From contig CACMYE010000002.1 in assembly GCA_902617825.1 (NCBI GenBank), positions 1 through 64,000 of the forward strand: 64,000 bases of DNA. Reading direction: 5' to 3'. This DNA comes from an uncultured Pelagibacteraceae bacterium (lineage in GTDB: Bacteria; Pseudomonadota; Alphaproteobacteria; Pelagibacterales; Pelagibacteraceae). How positions within the stretch are numbered: position 1 is the stretch's first letter; the number at the start of each line of letters is the position of its first letter. Positions 6,802-15,871 of the stretch are shown in pieces. The translations under genes and the position numbers were made by a program. The notes beneath the pieces were generated by a model, which did no database searches, was not told the origin of the DNA, and worked only from the letters and a program-made list of their open reading frames with translations.

Positions 6802-8853
6802 ATGGATATTAAAAGTAATTATAAATATTTATTATCGGATCTAACAGCATTAAAAGGTGTTGGTGCTAAAACAACAAATTTACTTAAAAAGAAAAATATT
6901 AATAATTTATTTGATCTTTTATGGAAACTTCCAAAATCTTTTACGGACAGAAGTTTGTCCTCCAAAATAAAGGAGCTTAAAATTGGTGAGAATCATACTG
7001 TAACGGTTATACCTCAAAAGTACCTATTTCCAAGGGTTAGGAAATTACCCAATAGAGTTATTTGTTCAGACGATACTGGAATTTTAGACTGCGTTTTTTT
7101 TAATAGTTATGAAGGATATGTAAAAAAAATTCTTCCTCTAGGTAAAGAAATAACGATAAGTGGTAAAATAAGTTATTTTAAAAGCAGATATCAATTAACA
7201 AACCCAAAATATATATCTGAGGACTCATCTCTAATAAAACAAATACATAATCAGTATTCTTTAACAGAAGGAATATCTGAAAAAGTTTATAAAAGAATTA
7301 TTAACCAAATTATTAATAAATTGCCTGTATTAGATGAGTGGCACTCAAATGAAATTTTAAATAAATTTGGAAATTTAAGTTGGAATAATTCCATCGTAGA
7401 ACTTCATAAACCAGAAAATATAGGTAAATACAAAGATAATTTTTATCAAAGACTAGCGTATGACGAAATATTTTCAACTTTTTTAGTAAATTCTGAAATA
7501 AGAAAAAAAATAAAAAAAATTAAGAAAAAAAGAAAAAAAATTTATTTTAATTTACAAAATGATTTAATAAATAAATTAAGTTTTTCTCTTACAGAAGATC
7601 AATTAAATTCCCTCAAACAAATTAATAGTGATTTAAGTACATCCACAAAAATGTTTAGACTTTTACAAGGTGATGTCGGAAGTGGAAAAACAATTGTAGC
7701 ACTTCTATCAGCATACAATACCATAAACTCAGGTTATCAAGTTGCTTTTATGGCTCCTACCGAAATATTAGCACGTCAACATTATAATTTAGCGAAAGAA
7801 ATTTTTCCTAATAAGAAAAAAATAGAATTAATTTCAGGAAAATCCGATTATAAAAATAAAAAAATAATTTTAGAGAAATTAAAAAGCAATAAAATAGATA
7901 TTATTTTTGGTACTCACGCAATATTTCAAAAAAAGGTGAGTTATAAAAAACTTGGATTAATCATTATTGATGAACAGCATAAGTTTGGGGTTAATCAAAG
8001 AAAAAAACTATCAGATAAAGGTGGTGATGATTGTGACGTTTTATTAATGACTGCTACCCCAATACCACGAACTTTAACTATGACTATATATGGTGATATG
8101 GACTTATCAATAATAAAAGAAAAACCTAGATTTAGAAAACCAATTAAAACATATAGTAAATTAGAGAGTAATATTAGTGATATTCTTAAATTTATTAAAA
8201 AAGAGATAAATTTAGGTAACCAGATTTTTTGGGTTTGCCCTCTTATTGAGGAGTCTAAAAAATTAGATCATACATCCGCAATTAATAAATTTAAATTCTT
8301 AAAAAAATTATTTCCAAATCAAGTTTTATTGTTACATGGAAAAACTGAAATAAATGAAAAAGAGAAAATATTAAATAATTTTCAAAAAAATAAATTCAAA
8401 ATTCTAGTCTCAACAACAATTATTGAGGTTGGAATTGATTTTCCAAATGCAAATGTAATAATTATTGAAAATGCAAACAAATTTGGTTTGTCTCAACTTC
8501 ACCAGTTAAGGGGTCGTGTTGGTCGAGGAAATAAAGAGTCAACATGTATATTAATGTTTAAATCAAATTTATCTGAAAATGCTAAAAAAAGGATTAATAT
8601 ATTAAAACAAAGCAACGATGGTTTTTTAATATCTGAAGAAGATATGAAAATTAGAGGTTTTGGTGACATACTTGGTTTCAAACAAAGTGGTATAAAGAAT
8701 TTTAAATTAGCTGATCCTATTCATAATAGTGATCTTTTTTTGCTTGCTGAAAAAGAAATTAAAAGAATTGAAAATTCAAATGAAGATATCAGGAAATTTA
8801 AACCATTGATAAAACTCTATGATAGGGCAGATGTTATCAACGATATTGCTTAA
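6802..8853 (+). CDS. recG: ATP-dependent DNA helicase RecG
   Basis: RecG remodels stalled replication forks and Holliday junctions. The ORF track opens at 6766, but that start lies inside the sdhE coding region. The ATG at 6802 (MDIKSNYKYL) gives the usual RecG N-terminus and 683 residues, so I prefer it. The N-terminal wedge domain is followed by helicase motif I GDVGSGKT, motif Ia with MAPTEILARQH, motif II DEQH, motif III TATPIPRT and motif VI QLRGRVGRG. The last is typical of RecG/Mfd. The stop overlaps the stop of the convergent DUF502 gene. Confidence 0.96.
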   Translation: MDIKSNYKYLLSDLTALKGVGAKTTNLLKKKNINNLFDLLWKLPKSFTDRSLSSKIKELKIGENHTVTVIPQKYLFPRVRKLPNRVICSDDTGILDCVFFNSYEGYVKKILPLGKEITISGKISYFKSRYQLTNPKYISEDSSLIKQIHNQYSLTEGISEKVYKRIINQIINKLPVLDEWHSNEILNKFGNLSWNNSIVELHKPENIGKYKDNFYQRLAYDEIFSTFLVNSEIRKKIKKIKKKRKKIYFNLQNDLINKLSFSLTEDQLNSLKQINSDLSTSTKMFRLLQGDVGSGKTIVALLSAYNTINSGYQVAFMAPTEILARQHYNLAKEIFPNKKKIELISGKSDYKNKKIILEKLKSNKIDIIFGTHAIFQKKVSYKKLGLIIIDEQHKFGVNQRKKLSDKGGDDCDVLLMTATPIPRTLTMTIYGDMDLSIIKEKPRFRKPIKTYSKLESNISDILKFIKKEINLGNQIFWVCPLIEESKKLDHTSAINKFKFLKKLFPNQVLLLHGKTEINEKEKILNNFQKNKFKILVSTTIIEVGIDFPNANVIIIENANKFGLSQLHQLRGRVGRGNKESTCILMFKSNLSENAKKRINILKQSNDGFLISEEDMKIRGFGDILGFKQSGIKNFKLADPIHNSDLFLLAEKEIKRIENSNEDIRKFKPLIKLYDRADVINDIA

Positions 8854-9464
8854 GATTTTGCAGAAGTTCCTGCTGACACTATAAATTTAGAGGCCTCTTC
8901 AAATGACATATTTAAATAGATAACGTCTTCGATCGGGAACATAAGTAAAAAACCACTTGTAGGATTTGGTGTTGTGGGAACAAAAACATTAACTAGTTTT
9001 TTATTAGTTTTTCGAGCCATCTCACCTGTGTTCTCTTTTGTTGCAAAACCTACAGCCCAAACTCCTTTTCTTGGATATTCGATTAATACTACACTTTTTT
9101 GACTTTCATCTTTCTTAGAAAATGTTTCAGTCATTTGAACTATTGCTGAATAAACTGTTCTTAAAAAAGGAATTCTTTTAAACAGGTCATCAATTAATTT
9201 TAAAATTCTTCTTCCAAAAAAAGAAAGTGACAACCCTCCAACAAAAGTAATAAATATAATTGAAATTAATATTTCAACACCCGGGATATTAAAAGGCAAA
9301 TAACTATTTGGATTGATATTTGATGGTATTAAGTTTGACGATATCCCTATAAGAATCTTACTAAGATATAATGTAAATCCAATTGGTATTAAAACAACGA
9401 CGCCAGCTATAAAATAATTTCTTAATGTTAAAGATATTGATTTTTTTGAATTTTTTTTAGCCAT
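8850..9464 (-). CDS. DUF502 family membrane protein
   Basis: A protein of about 204 residues with two strong membrane segments (FIAGVVVLIPIGFTLYLS, and ISIIFITFVGGLSLSFFG). A soluble C-terminal part contains PTTPNPTSGFLLMFP, a hallmark of DUF502. The ORF track starts at 9521, but MAKKNSKKSIS at 9464 is the start expected for the family, and the earlier residues look like read-through of the leader. The biochemical function is not established. In alphaproteobacteria the gene commonly sits next to recG, as it does here. Confidence 0.87.
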   Translation of the reverse strand: MAKKNSKKSISLTLRNYFIAGVVVLIPIGFTLYLSKILIGISSNLIPSNINPNSYLPFNIPGVEILISIIFITFVGGLSLSFFGRRILKLIDDLFKRIPFLRTVYSAIVQMTETFSKKDESQKSVVLIEYPRKGVWAVGFATKENTGEMARKTNKKLVNVFVPTTPNPTSGFLLMFPIEDVIYLNMSFEEASKFIVSAGTSAKS

Positions 9465-9577
9465 ATTTCTAATTATAACTCGAGTAAATAACAAAAATAA
9501 TTGCAATGATAAACAAAACAATTAAAATTTTGTTATTAAGATTCATAATATTTTAGTATTATCAATTTTATACACTT

Positions 9578-10405
9578 ATGAATAGAAGAAAATTTTTATC
9601 CTATGTTGGTTGTAGTTGCTGTGGATATTTCTTACCATCATGTACCACAGCACCAATTACTGAGAGAAAACAATTAAAAATAGTTTCTGAAGCTAGGCTC
9701 AATGCACAGGCAGCGCAAATCTATGAAAAAATTAAAGAAAAAGAAAAAATGAGTGATGATAAAAAAACTCTTAATGAAATCAAACAGATTGGTAGAAAAA
9801 TGGAAAATTCTATATCAGAATATTTTGAGAGAGAAGGTTTAAATGATCCTACTGCTAATTTTGATTGGGAATATATTTTAATAGACAAAAAAAAAGTTAG
9901 AAACGCATGGTGTATGCCAGGTGGAAAGATTGCTGTATACACAGGTATTCTTGAAGCAACAAAAAATACTGATGGTTTAGCTGCTGTGATGGGTCATGAG
10001 ATTGCCCATGCTGTAGCAAAACATTCTGTAGAAAGAGCTAGTAGAGGAACTTTATTGAATGTTGGAACAAGAATAATTGATATTGCCTCTGGTGGTGTAC
10101 TTTCAGATATCAATAGAACAACTGGAATGAACACTGTCGGCTTATTAGCTCAATTAGGAATTTTAAATCCTTTTAGTAGAAAGCAAGAAAGTGAAGCAGA
10201 CTATTTAGGTATGATATTTTCATCTTTATCAGGTTTTGACATAAGAGAAACAGTTAAAATTTGGGAAAGAATGAAAAAACTGAATAAAGGAAAGGAGCCC
10301 CCTGAATTTATGAGTACTCACCCATCATCTGATAATAGAATTAAAGATTTAAATGATAAAATAAACGAAGTGATATTGGATTATCCACCTATAAACACAG
10401 TTTAA
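9578..10405 (+). CDS. M48 family metalloprotease, Tat-type lipoprotein
   Basis: This is a zinc-dependent peptidase of the M48 (Ste24/BepA/LoiP-like) family, presumably acting in the periplasm on misfolded or outer-membrane proteins. The start MNRRKFL is a twin-arginine motif, and LPSC at residues 19-22 is a possible lipobox. The zinc site HEIAH lies at residues 140-144. The third ligand region is the helix with SEADYLG near residue 208, and THPSSDNRI follows, all as expected for the family. The length of 275 residues is normal. It stands alone between DUF502 and a tRNA-Lys. Protease quality-control function is inferred from the family. Confidence 0.92.
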   Translation: MNRRKFLSYVGCSCCGYFLPSCTTAPITERKQLKIVSEARLNAQAAQIYEKIKEKEKMSDDKKTLNEIKQIGRKMENSISEYFEREGLNDPTANFDWEYILIDKKKVRNAWCMPGGKIAVYTGILEATKNTDGLAAVMGHEIAHAVAKHSVERASRGTLLNVGTRIIDIASGGVLSDINRTTGMNTVGLLAQLGILNPFSRKQESEADYLGMIFSSLSGFDIRETVKIWERMKKLNKGKEPPEFMSTHPSSDNRIKDLNDKINEVILDYPPINTV

Positions 10406-10413
10406 ATGAAACA

Positions 10414-10489
<76 letters not shown>

Positions 10490-10573
10490 CCGATTTATTT
10501 AAACTGGATGATTGTTATATATAGATTTATTTTATTATTTCAAATGTCAATTTAAGCATATATCAAAAAGCTA

Positions 10574-11686
10574 CTACAACTTATCAATGTATTTATCATG
10601 AAATTTATCAAATGTCCCTGACTCTATATGTTTTCTAATTGATGACATTAATTCTTGATAAAAATTGATATTATGAAGCGTTAATAGCATTGAGGCTAGT
10701 ATTTCATTAGTATTAAAAAGATGGTTTAGATAATTTTTAGAATATTTATTCAAACTTAAATTATCACAATTAGAGTCAAGTGGTGTATTATCATTTTGGT
10801 ATTTATTATTCTTAATGTTTATTCTTCCATCCCAGGTGAAAGCAAGGCCAGTTCTTCCAGATCTAGTAGGTAGAACACAATCAAACATATCTATACCACG
10901 TTTAACAGCACCAAGAATATCAGATGGAGTACCTACACCCATTAAATAATGAGGCTTATGATCAGGTATATACTCTTTAATATCATCTAAAACTTTAAAC
11001 ATTTCGTTTTGAGTCTCACCAACAGCAAGTCCTCCTAAAGCATAACCATCAAAATCTATATTAATTAATTCATTCAATGACTTAATTCTTAAATCCTTAA
11101 ATAATCCTCCTTGAACAATACCAAATAATGCTTTATGTGGATTTTTACCAAATGACTTTTTCGATCTTTCAGCCCAATATAAAGAGAGATCCATAGATTT
11201 TTTTATTAACTCATAATCGTTTGATTTTTTTGGACACTCATCCATGATCATAACGATATCTGAATTTAAACCTAATTGAATTCTTATACTTTCTTCTGGG
11301 CTTAAATAAAATTTTTTTCCATCTATGTGTGAATTAAAGATTGCACCTTTTTCACGATCGATTTTATTTAGTTTTGAGAGAGACATTACTTGAAAACCAC
11401 CTGAGTCTGTTAAAATTGGTAAATCACAGTTCATAAATTCATGTAAACCACCTACAGATTTAATTCGGTCTACACCAGGTCTTATCATTAGATGATAAGT
11501 GTTAGATAAAATTATTTGAGAACCAGTTTTTTTTATATCATCAATTGTGCATGCTTTAACGGTGGCTTGAGTACCAACAGGCATAAAGGCTGGAGTATTT
11601 ATGTTTCCACGATGTGTTTCTATAACACCTGATCTAGCAAATTTATCTTTGTTTAAAACTTTAAAGGCAAAATTTTTTAATGCCAT
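10574..11686 (-). CDS. tgt: Queuine/preQ1 tRNA-guanine transglycosylase, zinc site altered
   Basis: Tgt exchanges the wobble guanine of GUN-anticodon tRNAs for preQ1 on the way to queuosine. Conserved parts are present: TLTDSGG-type ILTDSGGFQVMSL with the catalytic Asp, GIVQGGLF, YALGGLAVGE, HYLMGVGTP, and FDCVLPTRSGRTG with the nucleophile Asp. The structural zinc motif CxCxxCxxYS is reduced to CDNLSLNKYS. Only the first Cys (residue 307) remains, and the other two are Asn309 and Leu312, while the downstream His of LTLHN is kept. The length of 370 residues is normal and nothing else suggests decay. Confidence 0.93.
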   Translation of the reverse strand: MALKNFAFKVLNKDKFARSGVIETHRGNINTPAFMPVGTQATVKACTIDDIKKTGSQIILSNTYHLMIRPGVDRIKSVGGLHEFMNCDLPILTDSGGFQVMSLSKLNKIDREKGAIFNSHIDGKKFYLSPEESIRIQLGLNSDIVMIMDECPKKSNDYELIKKSMDLSLYWAERSKKSFGKNPHKALFGIVQGGLFKDLRIKSLNELINIDFDGYALGGLAVGETQNEMFKVLDDIKEYIPDHKPHYLMGVGTPSDILGAVKRGIDMFDCVLPTRSGRTGLAFTWDGRINIKNNKYQNDNTPLDSNCDNLSLNKYSKNYLNHLFNTNEILASMLLTLHNINFYQELMSSIRKHIESGTFDKFHDKYIDKL

Positions 11687-11694
11687 TCAACGGA

Positions 11695-12255
11695 TTATAG
11701 TGATTTAAAGCTAATGATCTTGTCAGGGTCTGTTACAGATCCGTTATTACTTTCATCACCTCTTTTAATTTTATCCACTAAATCCATTCCTTCTATTACT
11801 TTACCAAAAACAGTGTATTGTCTATCTAAAAAAGGTGCTGGTTTAAAACATATAAAAAACTGACTATTAGCACTATTTGGATCTGAGGATCGCGCCATCG
11901 ATAAAGTTCCTCTATCATGTGGTAAGCTACTAAATTCTTGCTTCAAATCTGGTAAGTCAGATCCTCCCATTCCTGCTCTCCTTAAATCAAAATCCTTTGA
12001 TTCTGAATTACCGAATTTTACATCCCCAGTTTGAGCCATAAAACCATCAATTACTCTGTGGAAAACAACGTTATCGTATTTTCCATCATTAGCTAATTCT
12101 TTAATTCTTTTCACATGATTTGGTGCCACATCTTCAAATAATTCTATTTTTACATCTCCATCTTTTAATTTTAAAATCATTATATTCTCCTCAGCTATTG
12201 ATTGATTGGTAATAAAAAAAAATAAAATAAATAAATTAATTAAAATTCTATTCAT
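11695..12255 (-). CDS. Periplasmic peptidyl-prolyl cis-trans isomerase, cyclophilin type
   Basis: This enzyme interconverts cis and trans proline bonds during folding. A signal peptide spans about residues 1-21 (ending QSIAEE), so the enzyme is exported. The cyclophilin core is clear: VVFHRVIDGFMAQTGD with the catalytic Arg, ANSQFFICF, and FLDRQYTVFGKVIEGMDLVDKI. At 186 residues it fits PpiA-type proteins. It overlaps coaD by 8 bases and lies 8 bases from tgt, so it belongs to the gyrA-coaD-ppi-tgt minus-strand run. Confidence 0.93.
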   Translation of the reverse strand: MNRILINLFILFFFITNQSIAEENIMILKLKDGDVKIELFEDVAPNHVKRIKELANDGKYDNVVFHRVIDGFMAQTGDVKFGNSESKDFDLRRAGMGGSDLPDLKQEFSSLPHDRGTLSMARSSDPNSANSQFFICFKPAPFLDRQYTVFGKVIEGMDLVDKIKRGDESNNGSVTDPDKIISFKSL

Positions 12256-12742
12256 ATTTTTCTTTTAAAGATTTAATAGTACTTTTGGTAGTAAATTTTT
12301 TAATATCACCATTTAATTTAACAATCTCTTTGACAAATCTTGATGAAATAATTTGATTTTCAACATCTGACATTAAAAAAATAGTTTCTATATTCTGGTT
12401 TAATTTTCTGTTCATTCCAGCTAATTGAAATTCATACTCAAAATCAGAAACAGCTCTCAGTCCCCGTAGAATAATATTTGATTTATATTTTTTACATAAA
12501 TCAGTGGTTAATGAGCTAAAAGATACTACTGTAATTTTTTTTTTATTAAGTTTTAGATCCTTAAATAAAGCTTTATTAACTATTTCTATTCTCTCCTCTG
12601 AACTAAATAGATAATTTTTACTGCTAACATCTGACACACCCACAACAATCTTATTAAAAAGTTTCAAAGCTTTTTTTATCACATCTATATGCCCATAGGT
12701 AATTGGATCAAATGTGCCAGGATATATAGCTATTTTGCTCAT
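12248..12742 (-). CDS. coaD: Phosphopantetheine adenylyltransferase
   Basis: CoaD transfers AMP to 4'-phosphopantetheine, the penultimate step of coenzyme A synthesis. The nucleotidyltransferase motif GTFDPITYGHIDVI at the N-terminus contains the TxGH signature. The C-terminal ISSRFVKEI corresponds to the ISST motif. RGLRAVSDFEYEFQLAGMN is the typical pantetheine-binding region. The 164-residue length is standard. It sits four bases downstream of gyrA and overlaps the cyclophilin gene, an arrangement often found in alphaproteobacteria. Confidence 0.96.
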   Translation of the reverse strand: MSKIAIYPGTFDPITYGHIDVIKKALKLFNKIVVGVSDVSSKNYLFSSEERIEIVNKALFKDLKLNKKKITVVSFSSLTTDLCKKYKSNIILRGLRAVSDFEYEFQLAGMNRKLNQNIETIFLMSDVENQIISSRFVKEIVKLNGDIKKFTTKSTIKSLKEKYE

Positions 12743-12746
12743 TAAA

Positions 12747-15326
12747 TTAAATCAAGTTATCTTCTATTTTAATTGCAGATACAACTTTTTCTTCACCAGA
12801 TAATTTAATAATTCTAACACCTTGGGTATTTCTTCCAGCAGTTCTTATTTCTTTAACAGCAACTCTTATAACTCTGCCTTTATTAGTTGATATTAAAATT
12901 TCGTCTCCTTCATAAACGGGAAAAGAAGATGTAATATTTCCATTCCTTGGAGAATTTACAATTCCAATTATACCTTTACCTCCACGGTTCGTAACTCTGT
13001 AGTCAAAATGAGAGGTTTTTTTACCAAATCCATTTTCACTTATGGATAAAACAAACTTTTCTTTAGCATTTAATTCAGATTTTTCATCTTTAGATTTTTT
13101 TCCATTTTTCTTAATTTTATCGCTATCGATGACTGATAAGGAAACTATTTGATCATTTGGCGCTAATTCAATTCCTTTAATACCTTTTGACGACCTTCCT
13201 TTAAAAATTCTCAATTTTTTTGCCTCAAACCTTATACATTTACCAAATTTTGTACTTAAAATAATATCTTGGTCGTCTTTACAGATTTTAACTCCTACTA
13301 TCTTATCATTATTATCCAATTTCATTGCAATTTTTCCAGACGCGTTAATTGATGAAAAGTCATCTAAACTATTTTTTCTAACTTTTCCTAAGCCTGTAGC
13401 AAAAATTATTTGATAGTTTTTTGAATCTGTTTCATCTTCTGGCATTGGCATAATAGAACTAATTGCCTGATGACTCTTTAATGGCAAAATATTAAATAAA
13501 GATTTTCCTTTAGATGAAGATGATCCTTCAGGTATTTTCCAAGCTTTTACCTTATAGACCAATCCTTCTGTTGAAAAAAACAAAACCGAAGTATGTGTAT
13601 TTACAGATAAAGTTTGTATAACGGAATCTTGATCTCTTGTTGTAATTCCAGATTTACCTTTACCACCTCTTTTTTGCTTCTTAACACCATCTAAAGAACC
13701 TCTTTTAATATAACCTTGAAGTGTAACTGTAATGATTACAGATTGTTTTTGAATTGTTTCCTCAATATCATAATTTAAAACTGCATCAATAATTTTAGTT
13801 CTTCTTGGTACAGCAAATTTTTCTTTGATATTTTTAAGTTCATCACTGATAACTTTTAACAACTCTTTTTTTGAGGATATAATGTTTTTAAATCTAGCAA
13901 TCAATCCAGCTAGTTTTTTAATTTCAACTTCAATCTCATTTATCCCTAGTGCTGTTAATTTTTGAAGTCTTAACTCTAAAATTGCTAGAACTTGTGGTTC
14001 AGACAATGAATATAAGTTTTTACCTTTTTTGCCTTCAACTAATGATATTAATTTTTGTGATTTATTAATTTTCCACTTAGTTTTTAATATAGATCCTTTT
14101 GCATCATCTGGTGTTTTTGAGGATCTGATTATTTTGATAATTTTATCTAAGTTTTCTACAGAGACAGATAAACCAATTAGGATGTGTGCACGCTCTTCAG
14201 CTTTTCGTAAATCAAATTTAGTTTTTTTAATTACAACATCTTCTCTAAAAGATAAAAAATTTGATAAGAAATCTTTAAGTGTACAAGTCTTAGGTTTGCC
14301 TTCAACGATAGCTAAGGTATTAAATCCAAAGGAACTCTCAATCTGAGTATTTTTATAAAGTTGTCTTTTAATTGTTTCTGGCTCAACGCCATTTCTCAAA
14401 TCAATTGCAACTCTTATTCCTTCTCTGTTAGACTCGTCTCTTATGTCTTTAATTCCTTCAATTTTTTTTTCTCTTACAAGCTGAGCAATTCTCTCATTTA
14501 AAACTGATTTGTTTACTTGATAAGGAATTGAAGTGATAACTAATCTTTCTCTTCCATTTTTTTGTTGTTCTATTGATACTTCACCTCTAATTTTAAAAGA
14601 TCCTCTTCCGTTATTATAACCCTGTTTAATAATATCTTTTCCAATGATTACGCCGCCTGTTGGAAAATCTGGACCAGGTATATGTTTCATTAATTCTTTA
14701 ATTTTAATATCTTTGTCTCCTATAAGAGCTAAAGTTCCATCAATTATTTCACCTAAATTGTGAGGTGGGATACTCGTGGCCATCCCTACTGCAATACCTC
14801 CAGCACCATTAACTAATAAATTTGGAAATTGTGCAGGTAAAACACTTGGCTCTTTTTCGGTTTCGTCATAATTGCTTTTAAATGAAATGGTATTTTTCTC
14901 AATATCGTCAATTAAAAATTGTGAAACTTTTGATAAACGTGTTTCGGTATATCTCATAGCTGCTGCTGGATCACCATCAATCGAACCAAAGTTTCCTTGA
15001 CCCTGAACCAAAGGTAAGCTCATTGAAAAATCTTGTACCATTCTAACTAGAGCATCATAAACAGATTGATCTCCATGAGGATGATATTTACCAATAACAT
15101 CTCCAACTATTCTTGCAGATTTTCTAAATTGTTTTGACCAATCATAACCACCTTTATACATCGCATATAAAATTCTACGATGAACAGGTTTAAGGCCATC
15201 TCTAATATCTGGTAGAGCACGACTTACAATGACACTCATTGCATAAGAAAGATATGATGAGCTCATCTCATCATGCATTGAGATTAGTTTAATATTATTA
15301 TCTTTTATCTCTTCAGATTTTTGCAT
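12747..15326 (-). CDS. gyrA: DNA gyrase subunit A
   Basis: GyrA is the DNA breakage and reunion subunit of gyrase. The N-terminus ([33 protein letters not shown]) is diagnostic. The active tyrosine lies in [11 protein letters not shown], and six C-terminal beta-propeller repeats follow, including the GyrA-box-like [10 protein letters not shown]. Length is 859 residues. In the quinolone-determining loop the residue after HPHGD is Gln (position 87, equivalent to Ser83 of E. coli), while the Asp of SVYD is kept. It is the first gene of the coaD-ppi-tgt run and lies five bases from ssb. Confidence 0.97.
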   Translation of the reverse strand: MQKSEEIKDNNIKLISMHDEMSSSYLSYAMSVIVSRALPDIRDGLKPVHRRILYAMYKGGYDWSKQFRKSARIVGDVIGKYHPHGDQSVYDALVRMVQDFSMSLPLVQGQGNFGSIDGDPAAAMRYTETRLSKVSQFLIDDIEKNTISFKSNYDETEKEPSVLPAQFPNLLVNGAGGIAVGMATSIPPHNLGEIIDGTLALIGDKDIKIKELMKHIPGPDFPTGGVIIGKDIIKQGYNNGRGSFKIRGEVSIEQQKNGRERLVITSIPYQVNKSVLNERIAQLVREKKIEGIKDIRDESNREGIRVAIDLRNGVEPETIKRQLYKNTQIESSFGFNTLAIVEGKPKTCTLKDFLSNFLSFREDVVIKKTKFDLRKAEERAHILIGLSVSVENLDKIIKIIRSSKTPDDAKGSILKTKWKINKSQKLISLVEGKKGKNLYSLSEPQVLAILELRLQKLTALGINEIEVEIKKLAGLIARFKNIISSKKELLKVISDELKNIKEKFAVPRRTKIIDAVLNYDIEETIQKQSVIITVTLQGYIKRGSLDGVKKQKRGGKGKSGITTRDQDSVIQTLSVNTHTSVLFFSTEGLVYKVKAWKIPEGSSSSKGKSLFNILPLKSHQAISSIMPMPEDETDSKNYQIIFATGLGKVRKNSLDDFSSINASGKIAMKLDNNDKIVGVKICKDDQDIILSTKFGKCIRFEAKKLRIFKGRSSKGIKGIELAPNDQIVSLSVIDSDKIKKNGKKSKDEKSELNAKEKFVLSISENGFGKKTSHFDYRVTNRGGKGIIGIVNSPRNGNITSSFPVYEGDEILISTNKGRVIRVAVKEIRTAGRNTQGVRIIKLSGEEKVVSAIKIEDNLI

Positions 15327-15331
15327 AGAAA

Positions 15332-15781
15332 CTAAAAGGGAATCTCATCATCCATGTCGTTAGATATTTGAGAGGAGTCCTCTATATTATTTTGTGGATT
15401 AGGATCATTTTGAATGCCACCCCCATTACCACCACCCAACATTGTTAACGAAGAATTATATCCTTGAATAACAACTTCAGTAGAATATTTATCCTGACCA
15501 GATTGTTCATCTTTCCATTTTCTTGTTGTTATTTGACCCTCTACATAAATTTGAGCACCTTTCTTAAGATACTGTTGAACAACATTTACTAAGCCTTCAT
15601 TAAATACAACTATACGGTGCCATTCAGTTTTTTCTTTTTTTTCTCCAGTATTTTTGTCTTTCCAAGATTGACTTGTTGCGAGGCTTAATCTAGCTACACT
15701 CTTGCCATTTACCATTTGTTTGATTTCTGGATCTGCGCCCAAACGACCAATTAATAACACTTTATTTAAACTTCCAGCCAT
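15332..15781 (-). CDS. ssb: Single-stranded DNA-binding protein
   Basis: SSB coats single-stranded DNA in replication and repair. The OB-fold begins [17 protein letters not shown] and includes TEWHRIVVF and [11 protein letters not shown] short glycine- and asparagine-rich linker leads to the conserved acidic tip DMDDEIPF, which recruits partner proteins. Length is 149 residues. It is divergent from uvrA across a 90-base gap, the usual ssb/uvrA pairing in proteobacteria. I see no clear SOS box in that gap. Confidence 0.97.
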   Translation of the reverse strand: MAGSLNKVLLIGRLGADPEIKQMVNGKSVARLSLATSQSWKDKNTGEKKEKTEWHRIVVFNEGLVNVVQQYLKKGAQIYVEGQITTRKWKDEQSGQDKYSTEVVIQGYNSSLTMLGGGNGGGIQNDPNPQNNIEDSSQISNDMDDEIPF

Positions 15782-15871
15782 AATATTTTTATATTTGTTT
15801 ATTTAATTAATTAGATTTATACCACAATTCTTCTGAATATTAATTTTATTAATTCAAAGCAACAAAAAATT

